Positions 12,001-27,000 of a stretch of 64,000 nt of DNA are shown in pieces. A program made the translations under genes and the position numbers. The notes under the pieces are model-generated. The model made no database searches and had not been told where the DNA came from. It saw only the letters and a list, made by a program, of their open reading frames with translations. Location of the stretch: NCBI GenBank assembly GCA_033980235.1, contig CM067068.1:35441546-35505545 (forward strand). Reading direction: 5' to 3'. This DNA comes from Diadema setosum. Lineage: Eukaryota > Echinodermata > Echinoidea > Diadematoida > Diadematidae. Position 1 is the first letter of the stretch, and the number at the start of each line of letters is the position of its first letter.

Positions 12001-15000
12001 GAAATGTGCTATGTATTCACATTTTTTGAATATTTTGGCTGATTAGTATACATTGTAATGAGCAATGCCTCATATTGACAAGCATGCTGACGAAATGTAC
12101 TATTCTAATCTTTATAATTTTTCGCTGTCAACCACCCACAGAACATTCACATAAACATGCACAGACTTGTTCGCATACACTGAACATAATTTGCATATGT
12201 TAGACACACATGTGTAATTGAGGAGACCAGGGGGTATCGTGATGTGATGAGGATGGTGATGACATCACATTGATGACGTCAATGATGACCCATTAGGCAG
12301 CTGACATTCATACTGTATATTTAATGATATCCCTTTTGTAGACTACTTGTAAATATGTGAATCTCTTTTGGTTTTTCAGTGATAGACTAAAAGTTGCATG
12401 CAAGGTGCAGGACCAGTACGGAATGATTCAGAACCTGCCTACTCCAGGAAAGGGACTCCACATGGCAGAACACATCCTTCCTGACATGACAGAAGGCAAT
12501 CAACACTTAGAATCAGGTAAATGCACCATTTATAGAGATACCTCCATGTATTTAACTCGAATAGGACAGAGTTTTCAAGTTTTAGTGATTACTGGTTGGT
12601 TTGTTTGTGGTTACAAGAAAATACAGACTTCTATAGGTAGAATTTATATTTGTAGTTTGATGATGCTCTCATGTGATGGATTTTTGGCAAAAAAAAAAAT
12701 GTGATATGCCACACCTGTGATGTGAATATGAATTAAATGAACAAATTATGTTCATTAAAATGAACTTATCGGTAATATTAATCACCATCTTCATCCAGTT
12801 TTAATTTCCTGTACACCAATCTTGCTAAATCCCAAACAAGTCATTGTGATGTGTACAGAAAACTGTAATGACTGAATAGTTACGTACATGTATCTTTGTG
12901 ATGTTGGCACCATACTGACATTTGTTTGAGCCCAAATATTATCTTAATTATTTTACTGTGCATCTTTTCAGGATATGAGGACATTGCAGCACATGTTTTG
13001 CCAGGTCACCCGTACCCTAGTGCTCCAGGTAAGATTGAGATTTGAGAGACCAGGGCCAAATTTCATAAAAGCTGTGAGGATGGCATCTTCCCACATGGCA
13101 ACAGCCAATCAGGAAGCTGTTCTTTTGTCATTACCATGACAATTGCCATTCCAGCAAGAGTTGCTAGGGTATCAACTTTTTTGAAATGGGGCGGGAGTCA
13201 CTTGCATGACTGTGACATTAAAGTGGTACCAATTTGCATGTAGACAGATAATGAAACATACAATTCTGTCTTTACTATTGGTTGTTATCGATACCTTGCT
13301 TTGTGTCATAATGCAGAAATGCTTTAATTTTTGCATGATTATTTGTTATGGCAGACTGTTTCGATGTATATGAGAAGGCACAATAATTGTTCTTTAGCAA
13401 AACATCATGGTGAGTTTAGGGCCTGTAACCACAAATACCAAAGGTCAATTTGGCACACATTGAGAGCTCATGTGATAGGTATTATTAGAGTATTTAAGAC
13501 AGAATTTATGTGGTTCATTCAGGAATATCCTGTGATATGTCTATTAAAAGACTATAAAAAAAGGACATTTTATGTATTATATATGCGAAAAATCTGGAGA
13601 ATTTTACAATTATGGCACTCACCTCTAAGTACAGTGTATCAATGTGTGTGTGTTTGTTTGTTTGTTTACTAATACAATGATGTATCTTTTCGTCCTGCTT
13701 ATTCCATGTGTCTGAGAGAACAGTTATCATTGATGCACATGTTGTGTTACTGCTCCAGTATGAGCTGGTGGAAAGAGCTCAAGATATGATGCACTGTATG
13801 TTTTCAGCATTTTGTACCAGCTATTCTTTAGGAGGAAGAACTGATGCCCTTTCATTAAAAGTAGCAACAGTTGTATCACCAGTCTGCTGAGCAGGAGTTC
13901 TGTAGGTCTACATGCATGTACCAGGAATGTAAATAAAATAAAGGAAAAAGCTTGACATTGGTAATGCATTGGATTAATTACTTTTTACTATCATTCTGTG
14001 AAAAAGAGAGAATTTACCAGTGGTTGAAATCTAATTACATAAGACAATTCTGTGTTGATTTGCCGTGAAGATTATTGAACATGTGGTAAAAAGTGGGTGT
14101 CTTATGTTTTTCAATCATCTTTCGTGACTTGCAGGCATCCCTTTATCACAGGAGTCTATTGCCAGGCAACCGCCTCTCAGCGATAGTGGTATCCAGGAAG
14201 TGCTGAGAGGTCTCCCTCCTTCAGAAGCACAGTAAGCAAAATACTTACAGAGCAAAATAATTCAATGTAGAACAGTGCTCTTTGTGTGAAGCAAAGAAAC
14301 AAGCAAATGGTAGCAGTTATGTAGTCTGACATGTACAGAAGCACAGCAGGAATGCATTGGATTTTTTATTTTTGTTGAGAGAACAATGCTTTAATAATGA
14401 ATATTGTCCACTTTTTGTGAAAATATTGCTATTACATTGTTAGTCACTGCAATGGAATCCATATTTAAATTTCATATATCACTGAAGGAATATCTCTTTC
14501 CATAATACAGAAACTTGCATCTCAGTGATTTAATCTAAATATCATATTTTAATCACATGGTAATTTTCATGGATTTAAAAAAAAAATGTAATATTTTGTT
14601 TGACTAAAGGTAATTATAATTTCTAATATAAAGTTAGTACTATAATATGAATATAGTATGTTTTCTAGTGTTCCTTTCTTTTGCATATTAGTATTTGAGA
14701 TCCCAAACCACATATATTGATTCACAAGTTGAAAAATCTCAGTAATTTCTAAGTGTGATTAGTAAACTATGCATTTTTCTTCATTTTCTCTGATATGTAT
14801 ATTTGATATGTTTGATTGTTCTTATATATGTCATTGCATGTTCAAATTCAGTGTGTCTACACCGTATCTATTGATCTGCCTTCCTTTTCCAGAATCCAGG
14901 CATCCAGAGTATCACACGGAGTGGAAGATATTCACCGAAAAGCTGGCATACCTGAGAGAGTGCAGCCGCCTGGATCAAGGGTGAGTCTGTGGCTGAAACG

Positions 15001-18000
15001 GGACCCAGTGTACTAGGACCCCGTTTACAGTGCGAGGCTCGGCGGAGCCCACCTTCATTTCAGTGTAAATGCGCAAAAGGCCAAATGCGAGGCCAAAATT
15101 GGCCTCGCAAATGGCCACGCTCTGGAGGTGGTCTCGCGGCCGAGCCGCGGCCTTTTCTCAGTGTAAACGCAAACTGGGCCAAATGCGTGGCCAATTTTAG
15201 TCTGGCTTCCAAACCCTCTGCCTGTACTATTTCGCTATTCAGGATATTAACCCCCTAAACGTCGAAAACTAGTATAGTTTAAGGTAGTTTTGTCCTGCAA
15301 AGGATTTTTTCCTTCGGCAAAGGCCTTTGCCCGAACGACGACTTCGTCTCCACAGAATTCAGTTGGCAAACGGTCTGAAAACCAGACAATACCAAATTGC
15401 GTTTGTTTACAAGCAGAGCGCCACTACGACAAAATATTGAAAGGTTTGAATTAAAAGCGCGGCCGAGCCCGGCAGTGTAAACAGACAAAATTGCGAGGCT
15501 CGGGCGCGCAATTGAGGCCGGGCTCGGCCGTGGCTCAGCCGCGGCCGAGCCCGGCCCCGCACTGTAAACAGGGTCAAAGATACATAACTGATTTTCTATT
15601 AAAGTTGTTAAATAGAAGATTATTCAACTTGTGTCCTTTTGAATAATGTCAGGGGATCAAACAACAACAACAACACAAAACAACAACTGTAGTATGCCAT
15701 AGAACTATACTGTAACAACCCTAACTTCATCCAAAACTAAGCTGTAGTGGTAATCCGAATTATAAGTGACAATGTACTTGAGTATGTGCCCAAACTTTGC
15801 CAGTAATGGCAATGATTATGATATGGCATTTAAATTCGGTTCATGCCCTGTTTTGAAATAAGATATTTGAAACTTTCGACATGAAAAAAAAGGTGTGATT
15901 GCATATTGTGTCTATTATAAGGGATATGCCCTGCTGTGATGATAATACTGGCCTGATTACCATCTGATATTGATGCTTGCTCATTTACTTCTCATCTCGC
16001 AGTTTTCCTGTTACTGTCTTTTGTTCTTCTCTTCATTTCTTTACTTCTTTCTCTCCCTTTTTCTTCATTCTTGTTTTCTCTTTTTTGTACATACCTCTTT
16101 TTCTCTAATCCTTCTCTTTTCTTTTATTTTCACTTCACCTCCACCAGGCACTGGTCTCTATCGCCGGGGGTGGCACCAAGAACTCGCAGGCACTTGTGCC
16201 AAGGAAAGCACCCACAATGCCTAAGCCAAAATGGCATCCTCCGTGGAAGCTGTACAGGGTCATCAGCGGCCATCTTGGCTGGGTGCGGAGCATCGCCGTG
16301 GAGCCTGGGAACCAGTGGTTTGTCACGGGCGCGGGCGACAGGGTCATTAAGATCTGGGACCTGGTATGCATACATGTGCTTTCCCTTTGCATTGGAATGC
16401 AGATATTTGCAATAAAATGCAATAGCTTTCTGTGTATTATTTTGGCAGTCATTTAATACTCTCCTTTATTTTTTGAGAATTACTACTTTGTGTGTCTTGA
16501 AAACAAACTGAAGCAGAGTAAAAAAAGAAAAACACAAAATGCAAGTAGGGACACCATTATTTGATGAACAGTTGTACATTGTAGGTCTTTAATAGTATAG
16601 CATGCAGTTGCTGTTCCCTTTGAGGTATACTGTATATCTGTATCTAGAATTGTAATTTTAGATTGCCCTACCTACTTCTGGCTTGCATTTGTCCGAAGAA
16701 GGAATCATCAAATATTGTTATTTAATATTATAATCATCGAAATTGAGTGTAATCATTTGATTTCAGGTCAAGGCACATTAAAATAATTCAGTCTTATTTA
16801 TCATTGTGATATGGGTTTGCAAAGGAGTTCTTTGATACATTCAAATCAAATTCATGACCAAAATCTGCAATTTTGTAAACAGTTTATTGATTTATGTACT
16901 TTCTTCTCAGAATTAGACATAGCATTGCAGATAGGTAATACTTCATATTTTGAATTATCATTCATTATTATGAATTGAAACACTTTAAGTTTACAAAAAC
17001 CAATGTTTTATCTTTCTGTAATGAAAAAATGTCATAAACAAGAATGTTTTAACCCTAATCAGGCTGGGCTTTTTTGGCTATGCTATATCTGGGGGGGGGG
17101 CGGATTCCGCCCCCCCTTCAGATCTCGCCTATGGAACGCGCGATTGCGCCGAAAATCGGCACACGCGACGCCCGCGACGTATTCTATCAAAATGTATGGT
17201 TGATTTGTTCGAAAAATTTTTCTTATATTTTATATTAATTAATTATTGTAATTTATGCATAAAATCAGTTTTTGGCTCTAAATCACTTATTAATGCTCCA
17301 ATTAAGCTAATTTCTTTTTTAAAATGTTTCTTGTATCATTCTTCTGAGACATAGGATAAAAAAAAATCTGTATCGAAATTAATTTCTTATGTATTTTATT
17401 GTTTTTTGAATTTCTTATGTATTTCTTTGTTTTTTGACCTTTTGTTTTTGTTTGTTTTTTGGGCAAAATTTGTCACAGACATTTTTCGAAGCACTATTAT
17501 GCTAAAATAAATTAATTTTGGCCATTCTAAGTGAAGATATGAATTTTTATGTGAATTAATTGAAAAAACACAATTTGCATTGGATTTGTACACAAAATCA
17601 CGTTTTGGAGCAATTTTGGGGTTGACAAATTTTTTTCGAACGGGCGCCGCGTCAAAACGGTACGCGCGGGCGCAACAATTTGGGTCTCAAAAGTTGCGCG
17701 ATACTTGAAAGAAAAAAGTCATGAAACATCGCGGCGGGAGCTTATCGCGTTGCGAAGATATCGCGCGAAACGTCGAGGGGGGGGCGGATTCCGCCCCCCC
17801 CCCCAGCCTGATTAGGGTTAAAGTACAAAAAAGATATCGTTTATATGTGGAGGTACATACGTATTAAGCGTCGTGTTTTTGATAAATCATTGTGACAGTG
17901 GTTGTGTGAAAACATGTCCCTTTCCTTTCCTCTGTGTGAAAATCAAATCTGCATTCATCTGAATATAGGCTAGTGGTCAGCTCAAGTTGTCGCTGACCGG

Positions 18001-21000
18001 TCATGTAAGTGCTGTTCGAGGTCTGGCGGTCAGTCCGAGGCAACCCTACCTATTTTCCTGTGGAGAGGACAAGATGGTCAAGTGCTGGGACTTGGAACAA
18101 AACAAGGTAAAAGTGACTCTCCTTTCTACATAATATAAAGTATTTTGAATTTGTAAAACTGATTATGATCACACAAATATCTGCAGAAAAATAATTGATT
18201 TTATTTTTCATTTTTGCAGGAAAACTTCTTCGTTTCCTATTGATGTTAAATACACTTTCTTTGGAATTGCCTTTATCCTGAGCTGGCTCCAATTTGCAAG
18301 TAAAGTCCACAGACTGCAATTTTTAATATTATTTTTATTTATTCATTTTTTTTTTGTGGACCCAGTCCAGCTTATAGGATAAAAGACAAATGTTAAAAAT
18401 GTAATATCTATTTTGGTTTTCTTTGCTTGTTCTGATATCTGTACAATTTGATTTTCTCAAAAGTTTGAACTTTTGACAAATGACCCCCCAAAAGTCTGAT
18501 AATGACAATTTGTGACCCCCACCGTTTGTCAGCTTACCTGCTTATTATTATTTTCCTCACAAGGAAATCAAATTATTTTTTGTTATAGGCATATTTGTTG
18601 CCAGCCTGAGTTCTATTTTCTCTCTTACGTCTCTGGCCTGACCTCTGAACTCTGACCTATTGCATTCCTCCAGGTCATTAGACATTACCATGGCCACTTG
18701 AGTGCCTGCTACGCTCTTGATCTCCACCCGACCATCGATATCCTGGCTACGTGCGGCCGTGATGCCACAATACGAATCTGGGACATGCGGAGCAAGGCCT
18801 GCATCCACACGTTGACTGGTCACACGAACACAGTGGCATCAGTCAAATGCCAGAGTGCTGAGCCCCAGGTAAGAAAGAGGACACATGGTCAGTTTGCTGG
18901 GACCTATGGTGTGGTCACAGAGCAGTATTATAACCGGGGGGCCAAAAGCTAAAAACAGAGGTCGAGTTGCACTCTCTCTACAAACTAAGTAGACCATGCT
19001 TATTTTCAAGTTTTTATTGTAACAAACAACATTCCACTGGTCTACCTCAAAAAATTTGTTGCGAAAGCCTCCAAATCCAAGATGGCGTCCAAGATGGCCG
19101 CCATATTTACTGAATTTGTTATTTAAATGATAGAATTCGATAGAAACATCAAATTTCAAGAAATGTGATGTCATATGAAAGAGAATAAAATTTTCTACAA
19201 GTTGATACCACTTTTGTGGGTTATTATGATAAACGGATTGAGATTTAAAGGAAAAAACATTCATTTTTTGATATTTTTCTGAAAAAAGGAAAATCATGAA
19301 AATCCTTGATTCAGCATAAATCAGAGAAAGACTGAAAGATTATCTTGAAACGTTTCAAGAATTTTGTTTGACATATAATTAATATTTGGAGAAAATTAGG
19401 GGTCAGTACCATTTGCGGTTCAGGAGTTATAATGTCTCAAACTTAAAAACTCACTATGTAAAAGTGGCCACTTTAGTTGTGACCAACACCTTGTTGTTCG
19501 TAAAAAAGTCTGCGCATGCCAAGACTACTACACGCACTACTGGCACTGGCGCTTGCAGCAGTGCCAGTGGTGCGTGTAGTAGTCTTGACAAATGCAGACT
19601 TTTTCTTTGACAGACAAGGGTTTGTGCCTGCAAACTAACTTTTCATACCAAGTGGTAGCTCAGGTGATACTGATCGCTATTATTTCAAAGTAGATTGTTC
19701 TGAAGCAGATGAGATGAAGCAAAAAAAAAAAAAAAATCAAATAGAGGTAGTAGCTTGAAGCTTGGCACCAATCTTGTTATAGATAGTTTAAGACAGAATT
19801 TAGAAAAACCGCTCAAAAAAAAATCAAGATGACAGCCATCAAAGTTGATATAGTGTATTGCGCCAAACTAAATGTATTATTTCGGTTTTGATACAGATTT
19901 GTCTGTTGTGCTATCTTAAACCGTCTTAAGTTTTTATGGACACATTTTTTAAACCAGTGATATTCTACTCTCCGAAAAAGAAAAAACAAATCGAGTGGAA
20001 GTTTTTACTTTTGATGTGAGGAGTGAATAACAGAAAACGGTGAATTTAGAGTGAAATTGGAGTGACTTTTTTGATTTTCACTCATCTTAGAGTAACCTTA
20101 GGCAGAGCTCCACACTAACTTTTATATTTGGTGGCCCAAAGGCAAATATCCGACCTTTTTCGGTGGCCCGATCAGGCCAACAAATTCTTCATTTCTGACA
20201 TTTTGTTGGCCCGACGTGCGTTTTTTGTGGCCCCGGGCCACCGGACCACCGTTAGTGTCGAGCCCTGCCTTAGGGATCACTCGTCACTTTTCGCCAGTGA
20301 CCCCCGAGGTCACTCTAAAATGAATGAAAATGAACATTTCACTCTCGAGTGATCCTGATATCTAATATAGGAAAGCATCTACCAATGGCATAAGTTCAGA
20401 TCAATTGTGACACTATAACCCACATGAAATCAGCCTAAAAACAGTGTAAGAAAAATCTGATAACGGAAAATACAGTTTCAGCATGCTTATTTGTAAATGT
20501 GAATATACAGCACGAATAATCAATTTGGACAATTTTATTCGAACAATACTGAAAAGTAATTTCGCACAACACATTTAAGAGCAAAGTTGAGAAATTTCCG
20601 CCATGTTGGATTTTTTTTTTTTTTTTTTTTTTTGGGGGGGGGGGAGGTTCGGATCAGAAGGGCTTTCAAGGACATCTACGGATCAGACATTATTACACAT
20701 AAACTATCATCATTCACGTTTCTACAACAGCAGAGTAACATACAAGTAAAAAAGCATATCTTTGATACAGAAGCATTGGGCCTTACCCAAACACTGGAAT
20801 GAGCTCCACCCCCCCCCCCCCCCCAAAAAAAAGACCCTCAATATGGTTTACACTAGTACAATATCGTTTTGATGTATAGAAACATGTAATAGACAGCAAG
20901 ATTAAAAAAAAAAAACATATCAAATTATGTTATAAGTTGAGACTTAACTTTGACGCAACACCGTGACACTATATAGATCTGATAAGAATGTTTTTTTTTT

Positions 21001-24000
21001 TTTATGTCAACAGTTATCATGGTTATGGTTTCTTGAAAAGAAATGGTGATATCTCCGTATGTTTTAGGCTTTATTATATTTTTTTACATGGTAGAATGTT
21101 TTGTAATACAACTAACCTGCACATATAAATCGAATGTGATATCTCTCCCAATGGTAAACAATACCATCTAACAATATTTAGCATTAATTATACTGATTTA
21201 AGTTTGTACATTAATCCCTAACTCACAGTTTAGAACTAGTTTTAGGAATTAAGTAAAGCTGGGTTTTTGTTTTACGTGCACAATGGTAAATAATGCCTTG
21301 AACGACAACCTCGATTAATTACCGCCATCTTGAATTTTGTGTGGATACTATTTTTATCGCTAAATATACACATTGGCAAGATTTGTGCCAAATTTTAAGC
21401 TCCTATCTCTTTTTGGAAAATACTTTCTGTTCAATCTTATCTGCCTCAGAACAATCTACTATGATGAAATGCTACAGTAATAGCGACCAGCGTCACTATA
21501 CCACTTGGCATGAAAAGTTAGTTTGCAGGTACTTGCAAGTCACTAGACCATTACAGTATTACATGTGACCATGTAAACACATTGTAAGCAAAATTTATAA
21601 TGCATAAATATATTTTTTTCAAGTTTTAGATGTTAACTTGTCAACAGTGTATGATATTGCCTGTAATTCCAGAAATATGAATTATGTCTCAATCTCAGTA
21701 AATCTCAATCTCAATCGCAGGTTTCAAAATAATTCTTCAGTTCTTCTTTGATAAATACTATATCATGCATTTTTACATTTCTTCCTTTTTTTCAAAACAA
21801 TATAAAAATATGGATCCCCCCCCAAAAAAAAAAACAACCCCCCAATTTATCACAATACACAGCTAAAGTAGTATCAACTTTTAGAAAGTTTTACTCTCCT
21901 TCATATGACATCAAATTTGTTGCAATCCAATGTCTCTATCAAATTTTATGTTTGAAATGTTAATTTCAATAAAATGGTGGCCCTGTTGGACCGCATCTGT
22001 ACTTTGCAACAAATCTACTGAGGTGTACTTACGGAACATTGCTTAGTATGCTTAATATTATGTATGGTCTTGTTTATAGAGAGAGTGGAACTCGAAAAGT
22101 AAGCACGATCTTGGAATTGACCCTCTGTGACGTCTTTGGGAACAGATGCGTGTAAATAACATATTGTGTAAAATGGGATTTCAAGTTTGAGACATTCCTG
22201 AACTCCTGAACCAAATACAATACTGACCTCTAATTTTCTCCAAATATTGATTATATGGAAAGATGTTAATTTCTGCATGGTTTTCATAAACATTTTTTTT
22301 TTTTTTCTTTTTAGAGAAATAGTCATGGTGCATTCTGAAAAATGTCTCCATAAAAACCTGAGATGGTCTGAAATGGCATTAAAATATTCAGAATATATAA
22401 AAACCATATAAATAGACAGCAAAACAGACAAAATTGTATCAAAATTGAAATGATACATTTGCTTCGGCGCAATACACTATGTCAGCTTTGATGGCCTGCA
22501 ATCTTGAATTTTTTGAGTGATTGATCCAAATTTTGTTTTAAACTTTCTATAGCAAGGTTGTTTCAAGCTTCTACCTCTATTTGAAAGATATTTTTTGCTT
22601 CATCTCATCTGCTTCAGAACAATCTACTTTGAAATAATAGCAATAAGCGTCACCTGAGCTACCACTTGGTATGAGAAGTTAGTTTGCAGGCACATACCCT
22701 TGTTTGTCAAAGAAAAAGTCTGCGTTTGCCAAGACTACTACACGCACCACCGACACTGCTACAAGCGCCAGTGGCAGTGGTGCGTGTAGTAGTCTTGACG
22801 CGCGCAGCCATTTTTTACGACCAACAAGGTCTTGTCACAACTAAAGTGGCCATTTTTACATAGTGAGTTTTCAAGTTTGAGACATTATAACTCCTGAACC
22901 GAAAATGGTACTGACCCCTAATTTTCTCCAAATATTAATTATATGTCAAACAAAATTCTTGAAACGTTTCAAGATAATCCTTCAATCTTTCTTTGATTTA
23001 TGCTGAATCAAGGATTTTCATGATTTTCCTTTTTTCAGAAAAATATCAAAAAATGAGTGTTTTTTCCTTAAAATCTCAATCCAGTTATCACAATAACCCA
23101 CAAAAATGGTATCAACTTGTAGAAAATTTTATTCTCTTTCACATGACATCAAATTTGTTGAAATTTGATGTTTCAATCAAATTCTATCTTTCAAATAACA
23201 AATTCAGTAAATATGGCGGCCATCTTGGACGCCATCTTGGATTTGGAGGCTTTCGCAACAAATTTTTTGAGGTAGACCAGTGGAATGTTGTTTGTTACAA
23301 TAAAAACTTGAAAATAAGCATGGTCTACTTAGTTTGTAGAGAGAGTGCAACTCACTCGTTAAGTAAGCGACTTTTTGGGGTTTGGCCCTCCGGTTATTAG
23401 GAAACATTCATTGGTATTGGTCAAATGCCTTGCCTGCCTTGGACTACTTACTTGTAACATAATAATGCCAGAATTTTGGAGCTTGGGTATTTGTTCCAAT
23501 TTCATTATGTCACTGCTGGCAACCAGGGGCAGCCTGGTGGTAGTGTCGCTGCCTGGAAAGCAGTAGATGACAGGTTCAATTCCTGCTGGTTCCTTTATAC
23601 TGACAAGTTTGTTAAAAAAAATATAGCTCAGCAGTTGTGATTTTACAAATTTCAGTTGTAGAGGGAGACAAACTGATGAATACTCAAACCTCATCAATTG
23701 TCATTTGCTTCAGAGGTTGACCGAAACACCGGCTGTCCGGGAAGCAGATATTCTCCATAAATCCTGCCAAAGCTGTAGCGAAGCATTCCAGCAAATTACA
23801 CAATAAAATCCTTGTTTTCAAGAGCTCAAATTACTTTAGTTATATGTGTATGAGAAGAACATGATTCTCTTTTCCAAACCTACTTTTACTCTGGAGGGGT
23901 GACATGAAATTGCAATATCAAACTCATGAGCATCAGAAACATTCCATTTCAGAACACAGTGACATTAATAAATTCTTTGAATATGAATAGGGTCCTACCT

Positions 24001-27000
24001 GTAATTATTGGAAATAACTCATAATTGATTGAGAATCGATTAATGAATGTTATAATTGTTAATCAAAGATACATTGATTATTTGCTTAAAGGCTGCTGAC
24101 TTATATTGTGAAAATACTACTTTGGTTCTCAATGTACAACAGAAGATATGAAATTCCTTCTCTGCAGTCATTGCCCATAGAAATCCATTATCTGTGTAAC
24201 ATGTTGCACTGTGAAAATGTCAGAACTTACAAGGAATATTGAGCAAAACGTATTTATCTCTCCTATGGAAATGGAAAGTGCATTCACCTTTAAACCTCGT
24301 CTTTTCTTTCAGATTGTGAGTGGGAGCCATGATTCTACCATCAGGCTGTGGGATCTGGCAGCGGGCAAGTCCAGGGCCACACTCACTAACCACAAGAAGA
24401 GTGTCCGATCGGTTGTCCTCCACCCAAAACTGTGAGGCAGCAAACAGTTATCTTTTATACCTCTTTCTTTGTCTGTCCGTTTGTCTGTATGTATGTATCT
24501 GGGTTCATATATTTAGTTGTTTGTAGTGATGGATTGACAGATATAAATGATTTCTCTCTTTACACTGACTGACTTAAACAGTATGTACAAGTTCATACTA
24601 AATCAATTCCCATGTAAAGTCTTCTCCAATACATCTTTGATATTCACTGCTGTATGAAAATCGACTGTATACGCCATATATTTCGCTAGTCTAATTTTTC
24701 GCGAATCGGGAATTCCCAACGATTTCGAGAGTGGTTAAATTCGTGATCATGGAGTCCTGTACTGAATGGAGAAATGAACATGCGTACGTCACATCCACAT
24801 CGGGATCAGAGTCAATATTTTCGCATGTCCTTAATTTGATGAATAGCACATGACTCGCGAAATTCGCGAAAATAAAAACCTTGCAAAATATTCGCCATAT
24901 ACAGTATTAATGTCTTTCAACTGTGTTTGCTCCTGTGACATACGAAGCATGGATGGTCAGATTCCAAAGACAATGATGAACACTTGAATGCTTCAACAGG
25001 AAGTGTTATTTCACATGAATGTGAACGTATCCATTTTTCTATGAAAAAGAGAATTGTTCAGTTATGTTATGTCATGTCCTATCACTGTTGGCTAGAATAA
25101 CATCAAGTCATCTCTTGCTTTGCTGAGATCAAAGACAAGATACACTAGACTCCGGTTATAACAAAGTTCTTGAGACCTGCAGTTTTCCTTTGTTATATCA
25201 AAATTTTATTACAACCGAGCAAATAAACAATGAAATATACAGAGCGGATAATGTTTGGGTGTGAAATTTTACTTCATTGTAATTTTAATTTACTTTCATT
25301 GTAATTTTGTTTACAACTGTGTTATATCAGGAGTTCACTGTATTGATCAAGTCATGAAAAAAAAAAAGGTTTGCACTGATACACATGGGTACATGTTAAG
25401 GTTTAGCTTTAACATATTTTATGTGTGTCTGATTTATCCCATGAATCATTAGGTACATGATGGCCTCGGCTTCACCAGACAACATCAAACAGTGGAAGTT
25501 CCCTGATGGAAACTTCATGCAGAACCTTGGGGGACACAATGCCATCGTCAACTGTCTTGCCATCAACTCAGACAACGTTCTGGTGTCGGGAGGTACGTCC
25601 CGACTTGAATATTGTCAGCACTGAAACAGTGCCATGTATATACAGGACGAACCACTACGATATGTTGCTTAATTTTGAGCACATCCACTGGTGTTTTTTC
25701 TGAGTTGATTAATGGAAATATCATGAAACTGTCAATGTACAGGCACTAAGCTCTTTTTGCTGCCACTCTCTGTAGGAGTAATGATAAAAGAAATACAGAA
25801 CGAGATCGTATGAGAGTAATGTACTCACCATATTTCACTGTTATAATGTGTTGCAAATTAGGCTTGTAAAGCAACTTGGCAAGTGGTTGAATTCATGATA
25901 GAGAAACACAGTGACAGAATAAGGAAGAAGCGTCATCCCTCTTCAGGAGAAAAGTTAGCAATCATCCACTTTTTCTGAGACAATATTCAAAGCCTTGGTG
26001 TTACTAGAAGCAATATTTTCACAAGATGCTAGGTACTGTATGCAAATCAAATGTACATTGTATATTTGATGACTCACAAACATTGCAGAAATAAGAACAC
26101 TGTAATAATCATACTTCATATACATACATACAATTATACTGAAAGGTACATGTACACCTTTAACTGTGCTATCCCTCTGCAACAAAAAGTATATTAATTC
26201 ACAGTGTCATTTGTCACAGTGGATTTTGTTGGCCTTCATGTTGATTGTACCATTGCTACGTACATGTACATTGTAAACAAAATGGGTTCTGTGACTTGCA
26301 GTTCAGAACTTTATTTTGTGTGTGTGTGTGTGCGTGTGTGTGTGAGAATGGAGGATCAAGATAATTCCAAACCATCAAACCAACTGGGCAAATTATTTCC
26401 TTGTGCTTAGGCAAACAAATCAGCGTACAGAAATGGGTGAGAAGTAGCTCTGACTTATCTGAGCTCGAAATTGTTTGCTGGGGAGTCTACATACCTCAAT
26501 AAAAAGGTGTGTGGATATGAAGCAACAACTACATGATAGCTGGCAGCATCTCTTCAAATGGTGCCTCAAGCAATTAGATACCTGAATGTAAGAAAGACCC
26601 AAGTCCATTAGGGAAGATTTTGAATAAACAAACCAAGAAAATCCCAAAACTAATAGCATCCAAATATTTTCAATCTTTTAATTATGGGAATATGATTTAT
26701 TCAAAATGAAATGTAAACAGTCATTTGAATGATTATCTATATTGCATAACATTGCAAAGGAATGCTAAAGATGATGGCTAGATTTGACATGGACCATTCT
26801 AATATTCACGAATTCAATGGAAAGAAGCGAATAGCTGTGATTTTTAAAGAACTCCTCTCTTTTCACTGAATAGGCGACAATGGTTCTCTTCACTTCTGGG
26901 ACTGGCGAACAGGCTTCAACTTCCAGCGGACCCAGGCCCCCACCCAGCCCGGCTCGCTTGACAGTGATGCCGGCATCTTTGCCATGACCTTTGACCACAG

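Larger units (their letters stand above)
9036..14892 (+). other. PLRG1 introns 1-5
   Basis: Introns at 9036-11317, 11425-12379, 12517-12971, 13029-14134 and 14232-14892. They contain poly-T/A runs (9350-9373, 9840-9862) and several acatgtacatgtac tracts. No complete transposon or second gene is recognised; open frames here are short and unsupported. Confidence 0.6.
18931..23396. mobile_element. 4.5-kb fold-back element in PLRG1 intron 9
   Basis: Long inverted arms, about 18931-19870 and 22440-23396. The outer ends are taaccggggggccaaa and its counterpart tttggccctccggtta. Each arm contains a strong hairpin (near 19508-19590 and 22718-22798) around gactactacacgca. The loop holds partial, diverged third copies (21340-21560, 21860-22230) and a nested Harbinger-like MITE. 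TTA flanks both ends, a possible 3-bp duplication. It resembles fold-back elements such as sea urchin TU; no transposase is seen. Confidence 0.75.

Noticed and set aside
12270..12290. CRE-like TGACGTCA in PLRG1 intron 2 as a regulatory element
   Set aside because: A single 8-bp motif in a gatga-rich stretch is expected by chance in a window of this size, and there is no other support.
18839..19297. 152-codon minus-strand frame and its partner at 22993-23400
   Set aside because: Same sequence on the two arms of the fold-back element, composition of AT-rich non-coding DNA, no known transposase motif.
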